64,000 nt of DNA, taken from assembly GCF_002575655.3 (NCBI RefSeq), contig NC_053039.3, forward strand, positions 216,957,622 through 217,021,621, read 5' to 3'. Positions 11,108-22,805 of the stretch are shown here, piece by piece. The translations under genes were made by a program, and so were the position numbers. This DNA is from Aegilops tauschii subsp. strangulata. Lineage: Eukaryota > Streptophyta > Magnoliopsida > Poales > Poaceae. The notes beneath the pieces are model-generated. The model ran no database searches, was not told where the DNA came from, and saw only the letters and a list, made by a program, of their open reading frames with translations. Numbering within the stretch: position 1 is the first letter of the stretch; each line of letters opens with the position of its first letter.

Positions 11108-12173
11108 GATGGAGATCGGCTTGAAGAAGCAACAGTGCGGCCATGCTGACGCAGGTCATAACTTTTGACGCGGTCAATGCCGGCTTGATGAAGTGACCAT
11201 TCGGTGATGCATGTGTGCCCGCTCTGTGTAATCCATGGGGCGGCGATGTTGGTGATGATTTATCCTTGGTGATTCCGAACTCTTCTTCGGCTCGCCGAGA
11301 TGAGGATCCGAAGAAGTTGAGCTCGGCTTAAAAAGCGACGACGTGTCTAACGCAGGTCGGCAGCCGTGGAGCAGTATTGCCGGACTGGTTTGACACCAGC
11401 GTGATGGTGAAGATTACCTCAGAGGAGGCTTAAAATTTTATGGGCACGTGTTTAAAAACAACGCACAATACCCTGGAAGAAAATTCCTTTAAGAAGGTTG
11501 TCCAATATCACGTTCATAAAGAAACATGAATTCAGGTCGGATCCGTATTCGCGCAGAAAACAGATCCGAAAATTGGACCACTCATCGGAAGGTTCCCGGA
11601 GTTTGAACCGTCGGATCGAGTTGAAATTTGGAGGGGTGGTAGATATGGGAATTCCGCAGCAGATGAATGGTTGGATCTTCCAAAGGACCTCCGAGCCGGG
11701 CTCTGGAGACCATGCCCTAAACTCGTCCGGATTCCCGTCCAGATTTGACAGGGCTCCGGTATATTGTAGTTTGCCAGAGATTCCTCCATCGGAACTCGGC
11801 GAAATTTTGCATGGATGTTGTAGACTTAATTCCGCACTCTTCCACCAAAGCAATCGTCAATCCGACGCTCGAGGAGGTGGTGACGGCGGATACAAGTTCA
11901 CTGTCCAGAAAAACAGCACGGCCGCCCGGGGGCAATGTTGACGTTGAGCCCCCGAGCTCCATGGATGATTCTTCTATGATCATGATAGAGATCGGAGTTG
12001 ATGTTGATGAAGGCCCTCGTCTGAACATGACGATCGGAGATGGAGCGCGGTCCTCGGTCGAGCCAAGGTGACCAGTCGAGCCGGCGACGAAGATGCCGGC
12101 GTCGCAGTTGATCTGCGGGAGAGCCATTGATCCTTTGGCGATCACACAGCGGAACTCTCAATGAAAGCACCAT

Positions 12174-12655
12174 TGTCGGTGTCAAAACCGGCAGATCTCG
12201 GGTAGGGGGTCCCAAGCTGTGGATCATGGACCGGTGGGTAACAGGAGACAGGGGACACAATGTTTACCCAGGTTTGGGCCCTCTCTATCGAGGTAATACC
12301 CTACTTCCTGCTTGATTGATCTTGATGAATATAGGGTTACAAGAGTTGATCTACCTCGAGATCATATGTTATGGTCTAAGCCCTAGAGATATGATGAATA
12401 ATGTCATAATAATCTATCGACTAGCCTAGCCCCAGCTTATATAATGTACCAGAGACCTAGGATAACAAGAGTCCTAGCCGAATACGTTGGTGGAGAGGAG
12501 TCCTTGTCTTGATCACCATGTCTTGCGGAATCTTCCTCATGCATGTCATCGGATGTCCGAACTGGCCCATGAGCATACGGCCATGGGGGTCCTCGGCCCA
12601 ATCTAACTGATCGGGAGACGACGTGGTGAGTACCCCCTAGTCCAGGACACCGTCA
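12174..12655 (+). repeat. LTR 2 (shared middle LTR), 482 bp
   Basis: Same length and ends as LTR 1 (TGTCGG to CCGTCA). It serves as the 3' end of the first internal region and the 5' end of the second. This is the configuration left by LTR-to-LTR recombination. Confidence 0.9.
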
Positions 12656-15600
12656 GTAGCCCCCTGAACCGGTCTTCAAGTTGGGGATGCTCCTCGATTC
12701 TTCCGAACTGTTCTTCATCTTCGGTCATCGGTCTTTAAAACTGGTTCAACAAATCTTCTTATCTTCGATCTTGAGGATCGCCGAAGTAAATCTGAAGGGT
12801 TTATATGTCAGGTATCCGAGGAGCCCCTTTAAGTTATCGGCTTTTATCAATGCCTTGTTATTTTTATGCCCACCTCGGGTTCGAAGTTGCTCCCGGGCGG
12901 CGGTGTCCTCTTGCATCCGAGCTCCAACGCCAGACTGCATTTTGAGGTATCTTTTGCAGCCGAGCACCAACGCCGGACTGTATACGAGGTGTCATAGATC
13001 ACCTTGGCTTGAAGAAGTTTAAAGGAAGTTAGCCGAGCTTAATGCCGGAACTGCCCTCTATAGAGCCAGCCACTTGCATCCGAGCTTTATGTCGGACTGC
13101 TTCCGAGGTGATGCACCACCTCGGGCTTGGGCTGATTGTTTACGGATTTTATTTCCGATGCGTGTAAATTTATTTGCTGTCAACATGTATTGCCAGTAGC
13201 CCTCAATGTGTCTGTTGGCCTAAAACCCGAGATGCACCTGAAGGAAAATATGAAACCGCTGATCCTAGTAGCTTCTGAGACTCAGGTCGTGAAAACGGCC
13301 TGAGGATCAACTCCTAGCTCAGCAGCATACATAGGAATAGAAACGCAGTGTAATATATTAGAGGTAATAGTGATCGGCGGATGGGACCCTGAGAGATGGT
13401 CGTGAGAAGTCGCCGTGATATATCAGCTTGATGCCGGATAATTCCCATATGGTACTTATTATCGTCCGAAGACGTACTTGTCATAGTTCGGTTATGCCGA
13501 ACACTGAGCACTTTGAATTTTGTGCATTGAATAGGCAATGCAGTAGCCCCCGAGCCACTGGTCGGGTGGCAACACCAGATTAGGGGATCGATGTGCCCCT
13601 TTAATATTTGTAAATAATGAGCACAAAGCCCAGTAGCCCCAGAGCCTTAATGTGGGCACGGGTGGCCGAATTAAGGATCGAAATCCGTTTGAAAGAAAAT
13701 TTTGTTGTGTTTAACACAAACTTCTTGGAAAGAGAATAAAGATCTCTTAAAAGAGCTTAGAGCTGGTCGAAATCCGAGCTCGCCAAGGTAGGCCCCCAAG
13801 GGGTTTGAAAGATGGAATGCAGTAAATGGATTTTACTCGCAATTTTTATGTGTAATGACTCTATGTATCCAAGTACTTTACATCTTTAATGCTCTGATCC
13901 GCATTGTACAAAACTTTGTTGACCGACCATCAGCTTCAACCTCCTAGGCCAGTAGCTAGGGAGTGTTTGTCCTACTTTATAAAGCCTTTACAAGGGTAAA
14001 GTTTTACGGCAAACAAGGTAATCCGGTCATACGGTTTTATAAACAAAGGTACACGGAGGGATATGTTATATTACGTTTTAACGTAAGAAACATCTTCCAA
14101 AGAAAATAGTCCCGCTATCGGTTCCTTTCTTTGGGTCGTCATGCTTATCATGATCATGAAAACTCACCTCCGATCAATGTGGGAGGAAAATATTGAGGAT
14201 TTAGTTCGGCGAAAGTTCCCGAACTCTATGGTATTAATGAACAAAAAAATTTACTTCCGTCGTAGCCGATCAATGTGATCCTTTAAGATTGCTAGCTTTC
14301 GGCTTCACCCAATTCGAGGTACTAACTCGGATGACCCGGTAGTAACAACCACAGAGGTGCTCCCTTTACCACCTAGCCGAACAATCGGGAACGTAGGGGT
14401 AAGCACAGGAGCCAGGCAACCCATCTTGGCCAAAATCTTAAGTCAAATTGATGCATATGTATGGCTCTATAACGATGATTACGGAAGGCGGCCCTCGTAT
14501 ATTAAATACAAACACCGATGATATGTTTATTTTGACTCCGTTGCGACCGTTTATCAGTTGAAAGTGGCCCATCGTCGGCTTCGGCCCCTTTGTAGATGCC
14601 ACGCAGGGTGCTTTCGCAATAACAAAACAACCCTTACTGACGTCTCTGTGCCCGAAGGCGGTTGTGTTAGCGGAAACGAGGCAATCAAATATGCGGGCTT
14701 TATAACTTTCACTTAGTCGTAGGGGCTTTAAACTGGGGAAGCTAACTACGAGCCCCCGGTTAGTGTTTGGCGACATCCGAGGTCAAGCTGTAAACACTTC
14801 GGCCAATGTTATGAATGGCCCGTCATTTAACATAGTCATCAGATCGCTGACCAGTGTACGCTTATTGTGACAGTCAGTTTTCGGCTTTCTCCACTGAGGT
14901 GCTTAACCATGCGATTTGGAAGCACAATCACAATGGTTCTCCCTTTGCACACCTAGCCGAACAAAGCGGAACGTAGGAGGCAAGCACAGGAGTCGGGCAA
15001 CCCAACTATTGACCAGAGACACAATTCAAAACCGATGCATATATAGCAATATCCGAGAATGTTTTTGCCGAATCTCTAAACGTGTCCTGTGTTGCACTGC
15101 GAGACTAATGCTGGAAACACACAAAAAGTGCCATAGGCTCGAAAACCAAAAAACTTATTTAAAGGTTTAACGTCCGAACTAGATCAAGTGTTCGGTGCCA
15201 ATCCGAAAATTGGTCTTTTATTTTAAAAAATTGTGCTTCTGTCGTGCTTTAACATGACACATCTTATCTCAAGCCTTCGAGCGGGTCAGCCTACGGCTTC
15301 AACCTCCTATCCCGAAGGCGGAGTACTTCTCGTTAGGCCAGTTTAGCAAACTAAACTCTAGCGGTTTTGAGAGAGAAATTAGGCTATCCGGCTATTGACC
15401 ATACACTCGAGTCGAAAAAGGAGGGGTAGAAAAAGACTTTGCAACGACCAAGAAGAAAACACATTTACTATAAAACGGCTCATACTAATTTAAGAGCCCC
15501 CAAGTGACTTGGGTAAAAGAATTTTATGTATAATGATTGTATGTACTGAAGTACTTATATCATATCTGTGTTCACCCGAACTTTAAACGCGTCTTAACGG

Positions 15601-18600
15601 ACCGTCGGCATCTCCCTCTTCGGCCAAGGGCCGAAAAGTTTTATGTACTCCACCTGTCGAGAATATCGATGGTGTTTCCGATAACCAGGCAATCAGGCCA
15701 TAAGGCTGTAACAGACAAAGCGCGCTCAGGGAACTTATGCTATATTACTGACGAAGTGTAAGAAGCATCTTCGAAGAAAATAGTACCTCCACCTATACCT
15801 TTCTTCGGTTGCTCATTGTTAATATGAGATTTGTGCAATAGATTTTTTGTACTCATGAGTTTCGTTGTGTGCCGACCATGGTTGAAAACAATAAGAGCGC
15901 TAGCTTTCGGCTTCACCCAGTCTGAGGTCCGAGCTTGGATGACCCGATCGTGACAATCGCAGAGGTGCTCCCTTTACTCCCTAGCCGAACAATCGGGAAT
16001 GTAGGGGTAGACACAGGAGCAAGGCAACCCAGCTTGCAAATCGCTTAAGTCAACATGGTGCATATTGTGGCGTAATACACGAATAAGGAATGAAGCCGTA
16101 CAAGTATAATCATTTGTAAGAGGAAAGCCTTCAGAAAGGAAGCCCCCAAGTAAACGGGGTATTTGAATTTGTGGGTCACAAACAAAGTTTTGACAAGGAA
16201 GGTTCTCACAAACAACTTTTTGCCAAAAAAGTATAATGCTTGGTCGAACGGAACAACATTTAAAACTGAAAGTTTTTTAGCATGAAAGCGACTTAGCTGG
16301 TTGATGTGTTCGGCATTGACGACGCGGTCCGAGCTTGATGCGGGACAAGATTCCATCCCCAAGCCGGTCCCGAGGTGGCGGAGCGAAGAGCTCGACGCTC
16401 CGAAGTGGTGACATAGCACGGCCAATGCAGGCCGGCAGAGTGACGCCGAAATCCCCAGCGCGGGTTAATGAAGTGATGACCAAGCCCCAGGTCTAGCCAA
16501 GGTGACGTGGTAAGTCGGTACGCCGAGCTGACAGCGCAGCCCAACCCGGATCATTTACCTGTGCACAGAAAATAGTGCAAGCCGGAGATAGCAGTAATAA
16601 TAAATTAAAAAAAATTCATAGCATAATAAATAATTTATGCAAGCTGAGTAATAAGAGAAATATGGCCCGTGCGCCGAACATCGGACGAGGTAGGACCCTC
16701 TTGATGATGCCGAAGTCCCTAAGGCAACCGAACATGTCGGTGTGGCAATCCGATCAACAAGGTGATCGTGCGAGCCGATTTATGCCAATTGGGACGATGA
16801 CGTTGGCTTGCCGAAGTGACCGCCTGACGCAGTCGAAGTCGATCACCTACACACATAAAATAGTGCGGTCCAAAAAGAATAATATAAATATATATAAAAT
16901 CCTTGCATAATTGCTTTTCGCAAAAATAATTTATTTAAAGAGATGTGGCCTGGCGCTGAAGTCAATGTCGATGCAAGGCGTCGACATGACGCGGTGAAGG
17001 CGTGGGAAAGCCTGAATTCACTAGCTGGTCCGGGTTCCCGATGCGGCATTCGCCGAACTGTATACGGAAACTGACCGAACCACTACGCGACCTTTGTTAA
17101 TGCGGCCACCATTTGACAGACCTGTGTACAGATGATGGAACAAACTAGAGTAATAATTCCTCAAGAAAAATGAACCCGAGCAAAAAAAGCACTAGGATTA
17201 ATAGCACCTGGTTTATCTGTTGTAGCAATATGAAGGAAGTTTGCTCCCAAAATCCGGACTCGATCCGCACACCCATTGCCTGACGGGCGATGAAGCTACA
17301 ACATGGCAATGCTGGCAAAGGTTTGCTCGCCGAGGCAAAGCTCCCGGTCCAGCTAATGTGACGAAGCTGGTCGGTTGGTGACGCCGAAGTCACCGGCGTG
17401 TGTTGATGAAGAAATAGCAAAGTCTCCGGTCCAGCCGAGGTGTCGAAGCAGGTCGGCTGGTGATGCCAAAGCCACCGGAGTAGGTTTGATGAAGATAAGG
17501 TAAAGCCCCTGGTCCAGCCGAGGTAACGGAGCAGGTCCGTAAGGAGACGTTGTAGCTGCCATGTCCGCCGAGGTGTTGAAGTAGTTCGGCGTGATGGAGA
17601 TCGGCTTGAAGAAGCAATAGTGCGGCCATGCCGACGCAGGTCGTAACTTATGACGCGGTCAATGCCGACTTGATGAAGTGACCATTCGGCGATGCCTGTA
17701 TGCCCGCTCCGTGTAATCCGTGGGGCGGCGATGTTGGTGATGATTTATCCTTGGTGATTCCGAACTCTTGTTCGGCTTGCCGAGATGAGGATCCGAAGAA
17801 GTTGAGCTCGGCTCAAAAAGCGACGACGTGTCTAACGCAGGTTGGCAGCCGTGGAGCAGTATTGCCGGACTGGTTTGACACCAGCGTGATGGTGAAGATT
17901 ACCTTAGAGGAGGCTTAAAATTTTATGGGCACGTGTTTAAAAACAACGCACAATACTCTAGAAGAAAATTCCTTTAAGAAGGTTGTCCAATATCACGTTC
18001 ATAAAGAAACATGAATTCAGGTCGGATTCGTATTCACGCAGAAAACAGATCCGAAAATTGGACCACTCATCGAAAGGTTCCCGGAGTTTGAACCGTCGGA
18101 TCGAGTTGAAATTTGGAGGGGTGGTAGATATGGGAATTCCGCAGCAGATGAACGGTTGGATCTTCCAAAGGACCTCCGAGCCGGGCTCTGGAGACCATGC
18201 CCTAAACTCGTCCGGATTCCCGTCCAGATTTGACAGGGCTCCGGTATATCATAGATTGCCAGAGATTCCTCCATCGGAACTCGGCGAAATTTTGCTTGGC
18301 TGTTGTAGACTTAATTCCGCACTATTCCAACGAAGCAATCATCAATCCGACGCTCGAGGAGGCGGTGAAGGCGGATACAAGTTCGCTGTCCAGAAAAACA
18401 GCACGGCCGCCCGGGGGCAATGTTGACGTTGAGCCCCCGAGCTCCATGGATGATTCTTCTATGATCATGATAGAGATCGGAGTTGATGTTGATGAAGGCC
18501 CCCGTCCGAAGATGACTATCGGAGATGGAGCGCGGTCCTCGCTCGAGCCAAGGTGACCAGTCGAGTCGGCGATGAAGATGCCGGCGTCGCAGTTGATCTG

Positions 18601-18658
18601 CGGGCGAGCCATTGATCCTTTGCTGATCACACAGCGGAACTCTCAATGAAAGCACCAT
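12656..18658 (+). mobile_element. Internal region 2 of three-LTR element, no coding domain
   Basis: 6,003 bp, collinear with internal region 1 and high in identity, with small indels. One example is about 18 extra bases near 13931-13948 (CAGCTTCAACCTCCTAGG type). No retroviral domain is readable. Confidence 0.85.
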
Positions 18659-19125
18659 TGTCGGTGTTAGAACCGGCAGATCTCCGGTAGGGGGTCCCAA
18701 GCTGTGGATCATGGATCGGTGGGTAACAGGAGACAGGGGACATGATGTTTACCCAGGTTCTGGCCCTCTCTATCGAGGTAATACCCTACTTCCTGCTTGA
18801 TTGATCTTGATGAATATAGGGTTACAAGAGTTGATCTACCTCGAGATCATATGTTATGGTCTAAACCCTAGAGGTATGATGAATAATTCACTAGCCTGGC
18901 CCCGGCTTATATAATGTACCAGAGGCCTAGGATAACAAGAGTCCTAGCCGAGTACGTTGGTGGAGAGGAGTCCTTGTGTTGATCACCAAGTCTTGTGGAA
19001 TCTTCCTCATGCATGTCATCGGCTGTCCAAACTGGCCCATGAGTATACGGCCATGGGGGTCCTCGGCCCAATCTAACTGATCGGGAGATGACGTGGTGAG
19101 TACCCCCTAGTCCAGGACACCGTTA
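18659..19125 (+). repeat. LTR 3, 467 bp with internal deletion and altered end
   Basis: Starts TGTCGGTGTTAGAACC and ends GACACCGTTA rather than GACACCGTCA, so the terminal CA has become TA. About 15 bp present in LTRs 1 and 2 (after GATGAATAAT) is missing. The CACAC target duplication follows directly and fixes the boundary. Confidence 0.88.
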
Positions 19126-19130
19126 CACAC
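19126..19130. repeat. Target-site duplication CACAC, right copy
   Basis: Matches 5701-5705 exactly and abuts LTR 3. Confidence 0.85.
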
Positions 19131-19226
19131 CATCATCACCAACTCTGTTTTTTATAAGAGTGTAGATGTAGAGTAGATACAAGCCGACAGGTGGGCCCGA
19201 TGGTAGTGAGATAATGTGATGCAACA

Positions 19227-19386
19227 CTAGAGGTGCCACGTGGAGCGTTTAACTGGCAACTAGTCGTGTCTTGAGCAAATACAGAGTTGTACGGTGAGCC
19301 CGTGACTGTATAATAACCACAAAACGTAAATGGTGACCGTAATGAGTGGATTCTGAAGTCCAATGTACGTATCGTGCTTTCTCTTC
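19227..19386 (-). repeat. Right terminal inverted repeat of the older DNA element
   Basis: Read on the minus strand it gives ACTTCAGAAT, ATTACGGTCACC, ACGTTTTGTGG and CACGTGGCACC in the same order as 4847-5015. With the retrotransposon removed, the host element would be roughly 1.1 kb. Confidence 0.55.
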
Positions 19387-21540
19387 AAATACAATGATTG
19401 TCACTGTATATATCACGAGAGAAAGATGAAACATGCATGAATGTGCTGGGGGCTTACTTTTAGAGGACCTGGAGATAGTTTGTGTGCGTACGTGAAAGGG
19501 GCGTAGAGGGAGGGGGGGTATGCGATGGAGAGAGAGATGCTCTTCGTTTCTCTTTATTACGACTAACTTTATATATAGTATAAAAATATACAAATTCAGA
19601 GTGCGGAATAAATATCATTGTGGGCACCATGCAATGCAAATTAGCGCTCATACTCCTCCATATAACTTTGTAATGTTGTATATATGTAGAAATTATAAAA
19701 TAATTATTTGGCCACACTTTATTCAAAAGGAATGTTGTATGCGAAATAAACGTGAAGAGAGTTCTTTTTAGATCAATGGGGTACGTGTAACATGTGTGAA
19801 TGTGTAGTTGATGCATTTGGCAGGGCCTAGAGAGGTATGTGTGTGTATTACGTATTCGAGAGATGCATGGATAGAGGGGCCGGCGGGGGGCGTGGGAGAG
19901 ATAGCACGAGAAATGAGAGTGGTCTAGAGAGAGACGAATATGACGCCACGGCGAGAGATTCCCTTGAGTGTGTATATGCAAGGGGGGAGTGGATAGAGGC
20001 ACCAGGAGAATATATTTTTTTTGTGTGTGGTGTCTGTGTTGGTATGTGTGGGTGTGAGAAGATAACGAGACGTGGGGGCAGAGGGTGTGTCACCGCGTGA
20101 GGTCCTGTGGGTCGAGGTGAGGCCCTTCGTTCGGTTCCATCCTACGCCACATTGGTCGGCCCGTGACGCATTTAGGGAGACCCATGGATGACTAGTCGTA
20201 CAAGACAAAGATAGCATAATTGTGAAGGACTCTGTGTCCACTGACAAAGCCGGCTAGGATTTGTAACCCTAGGTTCTCGGACTAAGGTAACCCCTTTATC
20301 TCTGATATTACTATTCATCCAACCTAACTTTATGGGGCATCCTACAGAATGCTCTGCTAGAATCATACTCGTCGATTAGGAAGAGAGGTGTGAGACAATG
20401 CGTGAGAGACAGGCCTAAAGATAATGTGCGTACATGAGACACGTAGACAGGTCTATGTATATAGAAAGGGTCGATGGGGATTGTGCGTGTGTATGCTTGC
20501 GAGAGAAAGAGTGCTTGTGATAAAGGTTAGTGAAAACAGCCGTAAATGGTTACGAGAGGGAGGGAGGGTTATATCGAGAGCATGTGTGCGAGAAAGACAG
20601 CTCGGGAGAGAGTGTGTGAGCATGTGTGAGAAACCATCGATGGATAGTGAAACTACACGTAAAAGACTGTTGTACACATTGATTAAAGATATAAATTGTA
20701 TCCAAATATTAGAATGGGATCATGATATTTGCAATTCGCGTAAGGAACGGTCATTGATCCATCAGACATCTAGATTCTATCGAATTTGAGCATGTTTATG
20801 TTATTATTTGACACAATTGATCCACATAGTTAGTATTTTGAACTCCAGACAATGCATCGCTTTAGCAATCAAATATAAACGTGAGTATAGTTCATGTTGT
20901 GTGTGTAAAGCACATTCTACATACGAAAGTTACACAATGAACATTATAATAGCTACCTATGAACTAGCATACATTTGAATTCAACTTAAGGTGGTTTAAA
21001 AAAATCAAATTCAACATGAAGTCCATTCAATTATTTGAATTTCATATCATGGCATTTGTAAATTGTACCAAAATTATGGGGGCACCAATCTTTGCTCTGA
21101 TTTTATACATAATAGCATATGTAGTCGTGTACAAAATAGATTCAAATTTAGCTCCTCCATTCCAAAATAATCGTAGTTATAGGATTTCCAAGTGTCAAAA
21201 ATTTCAAAAAGAAGCGGATAATTTAATGAGGTTTTCAAACATACAAGGTCAAATTTAGCGTTGTCTATTTAGGTCATTCCTCAAAGTTCAAGAGTACTCT
21301 AAACGTGAATGCTTGTGTTTCAAAATTTCAAACGAAGCGCCAAAAGAGCCTCTACTCGCCCGAAACCGCGTGAGACCAATGTTTGGTAGTACAAGGAAAT
21401 TACTTTTCTAATAACTCCGACCCGTCAAACCTACTGGCCCGACGTCCAAAGGTCTAAACCGGGGTAGGTTCGTAGCTTCATCTAGACGCCACACAACCGC
21501 CTCCGAAAAACATTCATACACAATGGCCGCCTAAGCACAC
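19387..21540. other. Intergenic, low-complexity and AT-rich DNA
   Basis: GAGAGA, GTGTGT and TGCATG-rich stretches dominate 19430-20650. Phrases like GTGTAGTTGATGC and GGGCCTAGAGAGG near 19800 echo 4815-4850. Around 21150 there is a degenerate CTCCTCCATTCCAAAATAAT phrase resembling a Stowaway end. I see no gene; ORFs here are short and repeat-driven. Confidence 0.6.
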
Positions 21541-22233
21541 ATGCGCGCGGCCGAAATCGCTCCCGCCCACTATTTGGGACACTTGGGATTACCATCCTAC
21601 CCCCGACCCGCAGTAGGTCCGAAATTTAATGGGGGGAGAAGTTCTTACTTTCCCCAAATTTCAAACAAGCGCATCCCATCTTCTGTTCAAAAAAGCCAAA
21701 AACAAGCGCGTCCCAGACCGAAACATGGTTCTCCCCCCTCCCCCCTGTCCACCCGTCCGATTCCCCATTCGTACTCCGTGGGCGCAAAAACTACCTCTCC
21801 ACCAGCCGCGAAACCCCGGCGTCCTCCGTCGGCCACCCCATCCCACCCATCAACCGCCACCCTCCTCCTTCACGCCGGAGCCGATACCCCGACGTCGTCG
21901 TCCACCGCAACCTCAACCGCAACGCCCTTCACGGCTAGTAGTTGAAGCCGAGGCCGAGCCGTCCGTACCTGAGCCAGTTCAACCACGCCGTCCTGCACCT
22001 CACCGCTGCCGCTCCAACTTCGCCACCCTCCACTGCACCGGAGTTGTTCCTGCTACGCCGTCCTTCGTCGCCTCGGATCTGCTTCCCCTCCGCCGATATA
22101 CGGCCATGGCAACACAGTCAACAATTTGGCCATGGGTTTGTCCAAGGATCCACGGTTCTCCAAAACATCGGTTCCCCCGGGAGAAAAAAGAAGATCGCCG
22201 CGACATATGGAGGAGACCACACTAGCAACTGAT
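21541..22233 (+). other. GC-rich candidate first exon of the CACTA-type locus
   Basis: Composition switches to C-rich, Pro/Ser-coding sequence between AT-rich flanks. Overlapping ORFs (21541-21945, 21629-22225, 21942-22232) exist in all three forward frames and I cannot choose between them. A plausible splice donor, AAGG followed by GTACTC, lies near 22236. Position suggests the 5' end of the gene whose later modules lie at 22.8-25.8 kb, or a captured host-gene exon. Confidence 0.3.
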
Positions 22234-22454
22234 AAGGGTACTCCTCTTCCCTTATTCGTGCAAATCTTACGTGTCTGCTTGCACGGTATTCATCCAACAG
22301 AAGACACTAGTAGACCGCTTCTTCTTGATACTAGATGTTCCTAGTAACTCGCGATGCACAAGGTTTCTCCTCATATACTATTTCACCATAGCTAGAGGTC
22401 CGTCGCCCCCTGAATTTCAATTCTTGGTCAGTTGATTCCCAATTAACGGAAGCA

Positions 22455-22498
22455 TTCCCCGGCGTAACAGGCGCTAGTCCGCCTATTACGCCGGGGAA
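22455..22498. repeat. Hairpin with 19 bp arms and 6 nt loop
   Basis: The arm TTCCCCGGCGTAACAGGCG (22455-22473) pairs with 22480-22498 with a single mismatch; the loop is CTAGTC. The surrounding 22240-22800 has no convincing ORF. Confidence 0.8.
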
Positions 22499-22805
22499 GC
22501 ACCGCCTCAATGTTTATCTTAGGGGCGTGTGGGGCCTAGAGCTACTGGCGCCCGATCTGGAGGTCGGCCGGGATTAAAGGGACGGCCTGGGGGCGCTGCC
22601 AAGCACGACGGTGGTGTGAGGTCGAGGGGAGGGCGGGGCGGCGGAGGCAGGGGTCTGGGCCGGTGGTCGTTGGCGGTTCGAGAAAGATCATCAACAGTGA
22701 CTGGCGGGAGGTAGACGAAGGCCATCTGCCCGTTCCTTATAGATCGGACGGTTCATTAAAAAAAATCGACTCACCTATTTATTTTCAGTCGACTGTTATC
22801 TTGAT

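Larger units (their letters stand above)
6188..12173 (+). mobile_element. Internal region 1 of three-LTR element, no coding domain
   Basis: 5,986 bp beginning GTAGCCCCGTGAACC. It contains dispersed diverged repeats (blocks near 7805, 8397 and 9417) and an 82-83 bp tandem repeat near 10861. All ORFs are short and overlap on both strands, with no recognisable retroviral motif. Phrases such as AGCCCCCGAGCC recur. Confidence 0.85.
5706..19125 (+). mobile_element. LTR retrotransposon with three LTRs and two internal regions
   Basis: The order is LTR, internal, LTR, internal, LTR with a period of about 6.47 kb, closed by the CACAC target duplication. The internal regions (6188-12173 and 12656-18658) are nearly collinear, with scattered substitutions and small indels. 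No gag, protease, RT or integrase motif is readable on either strand, so the element is non-autonomous or decayed. Each internal region starts GTAGCCCC, as does the internal region of the minus-strand relative at 46301-48253, which does carry an ORF. I see no canonical primer-binding site next to the first LTR and no clear polypurine tract before the third. Unequal or ectopic recombination between LTRs of two copies is the simplest origin. Superfamily (probably gypsy-like) is inferred from the relative, not proven here. Confidence 0.88.

Noticed and set aside
22519..22725. Gly/Arg and Pro-rich ORFs after the 22455 hairpin
   Set aside because: Short GC-rich span, open in both strands, no motif.
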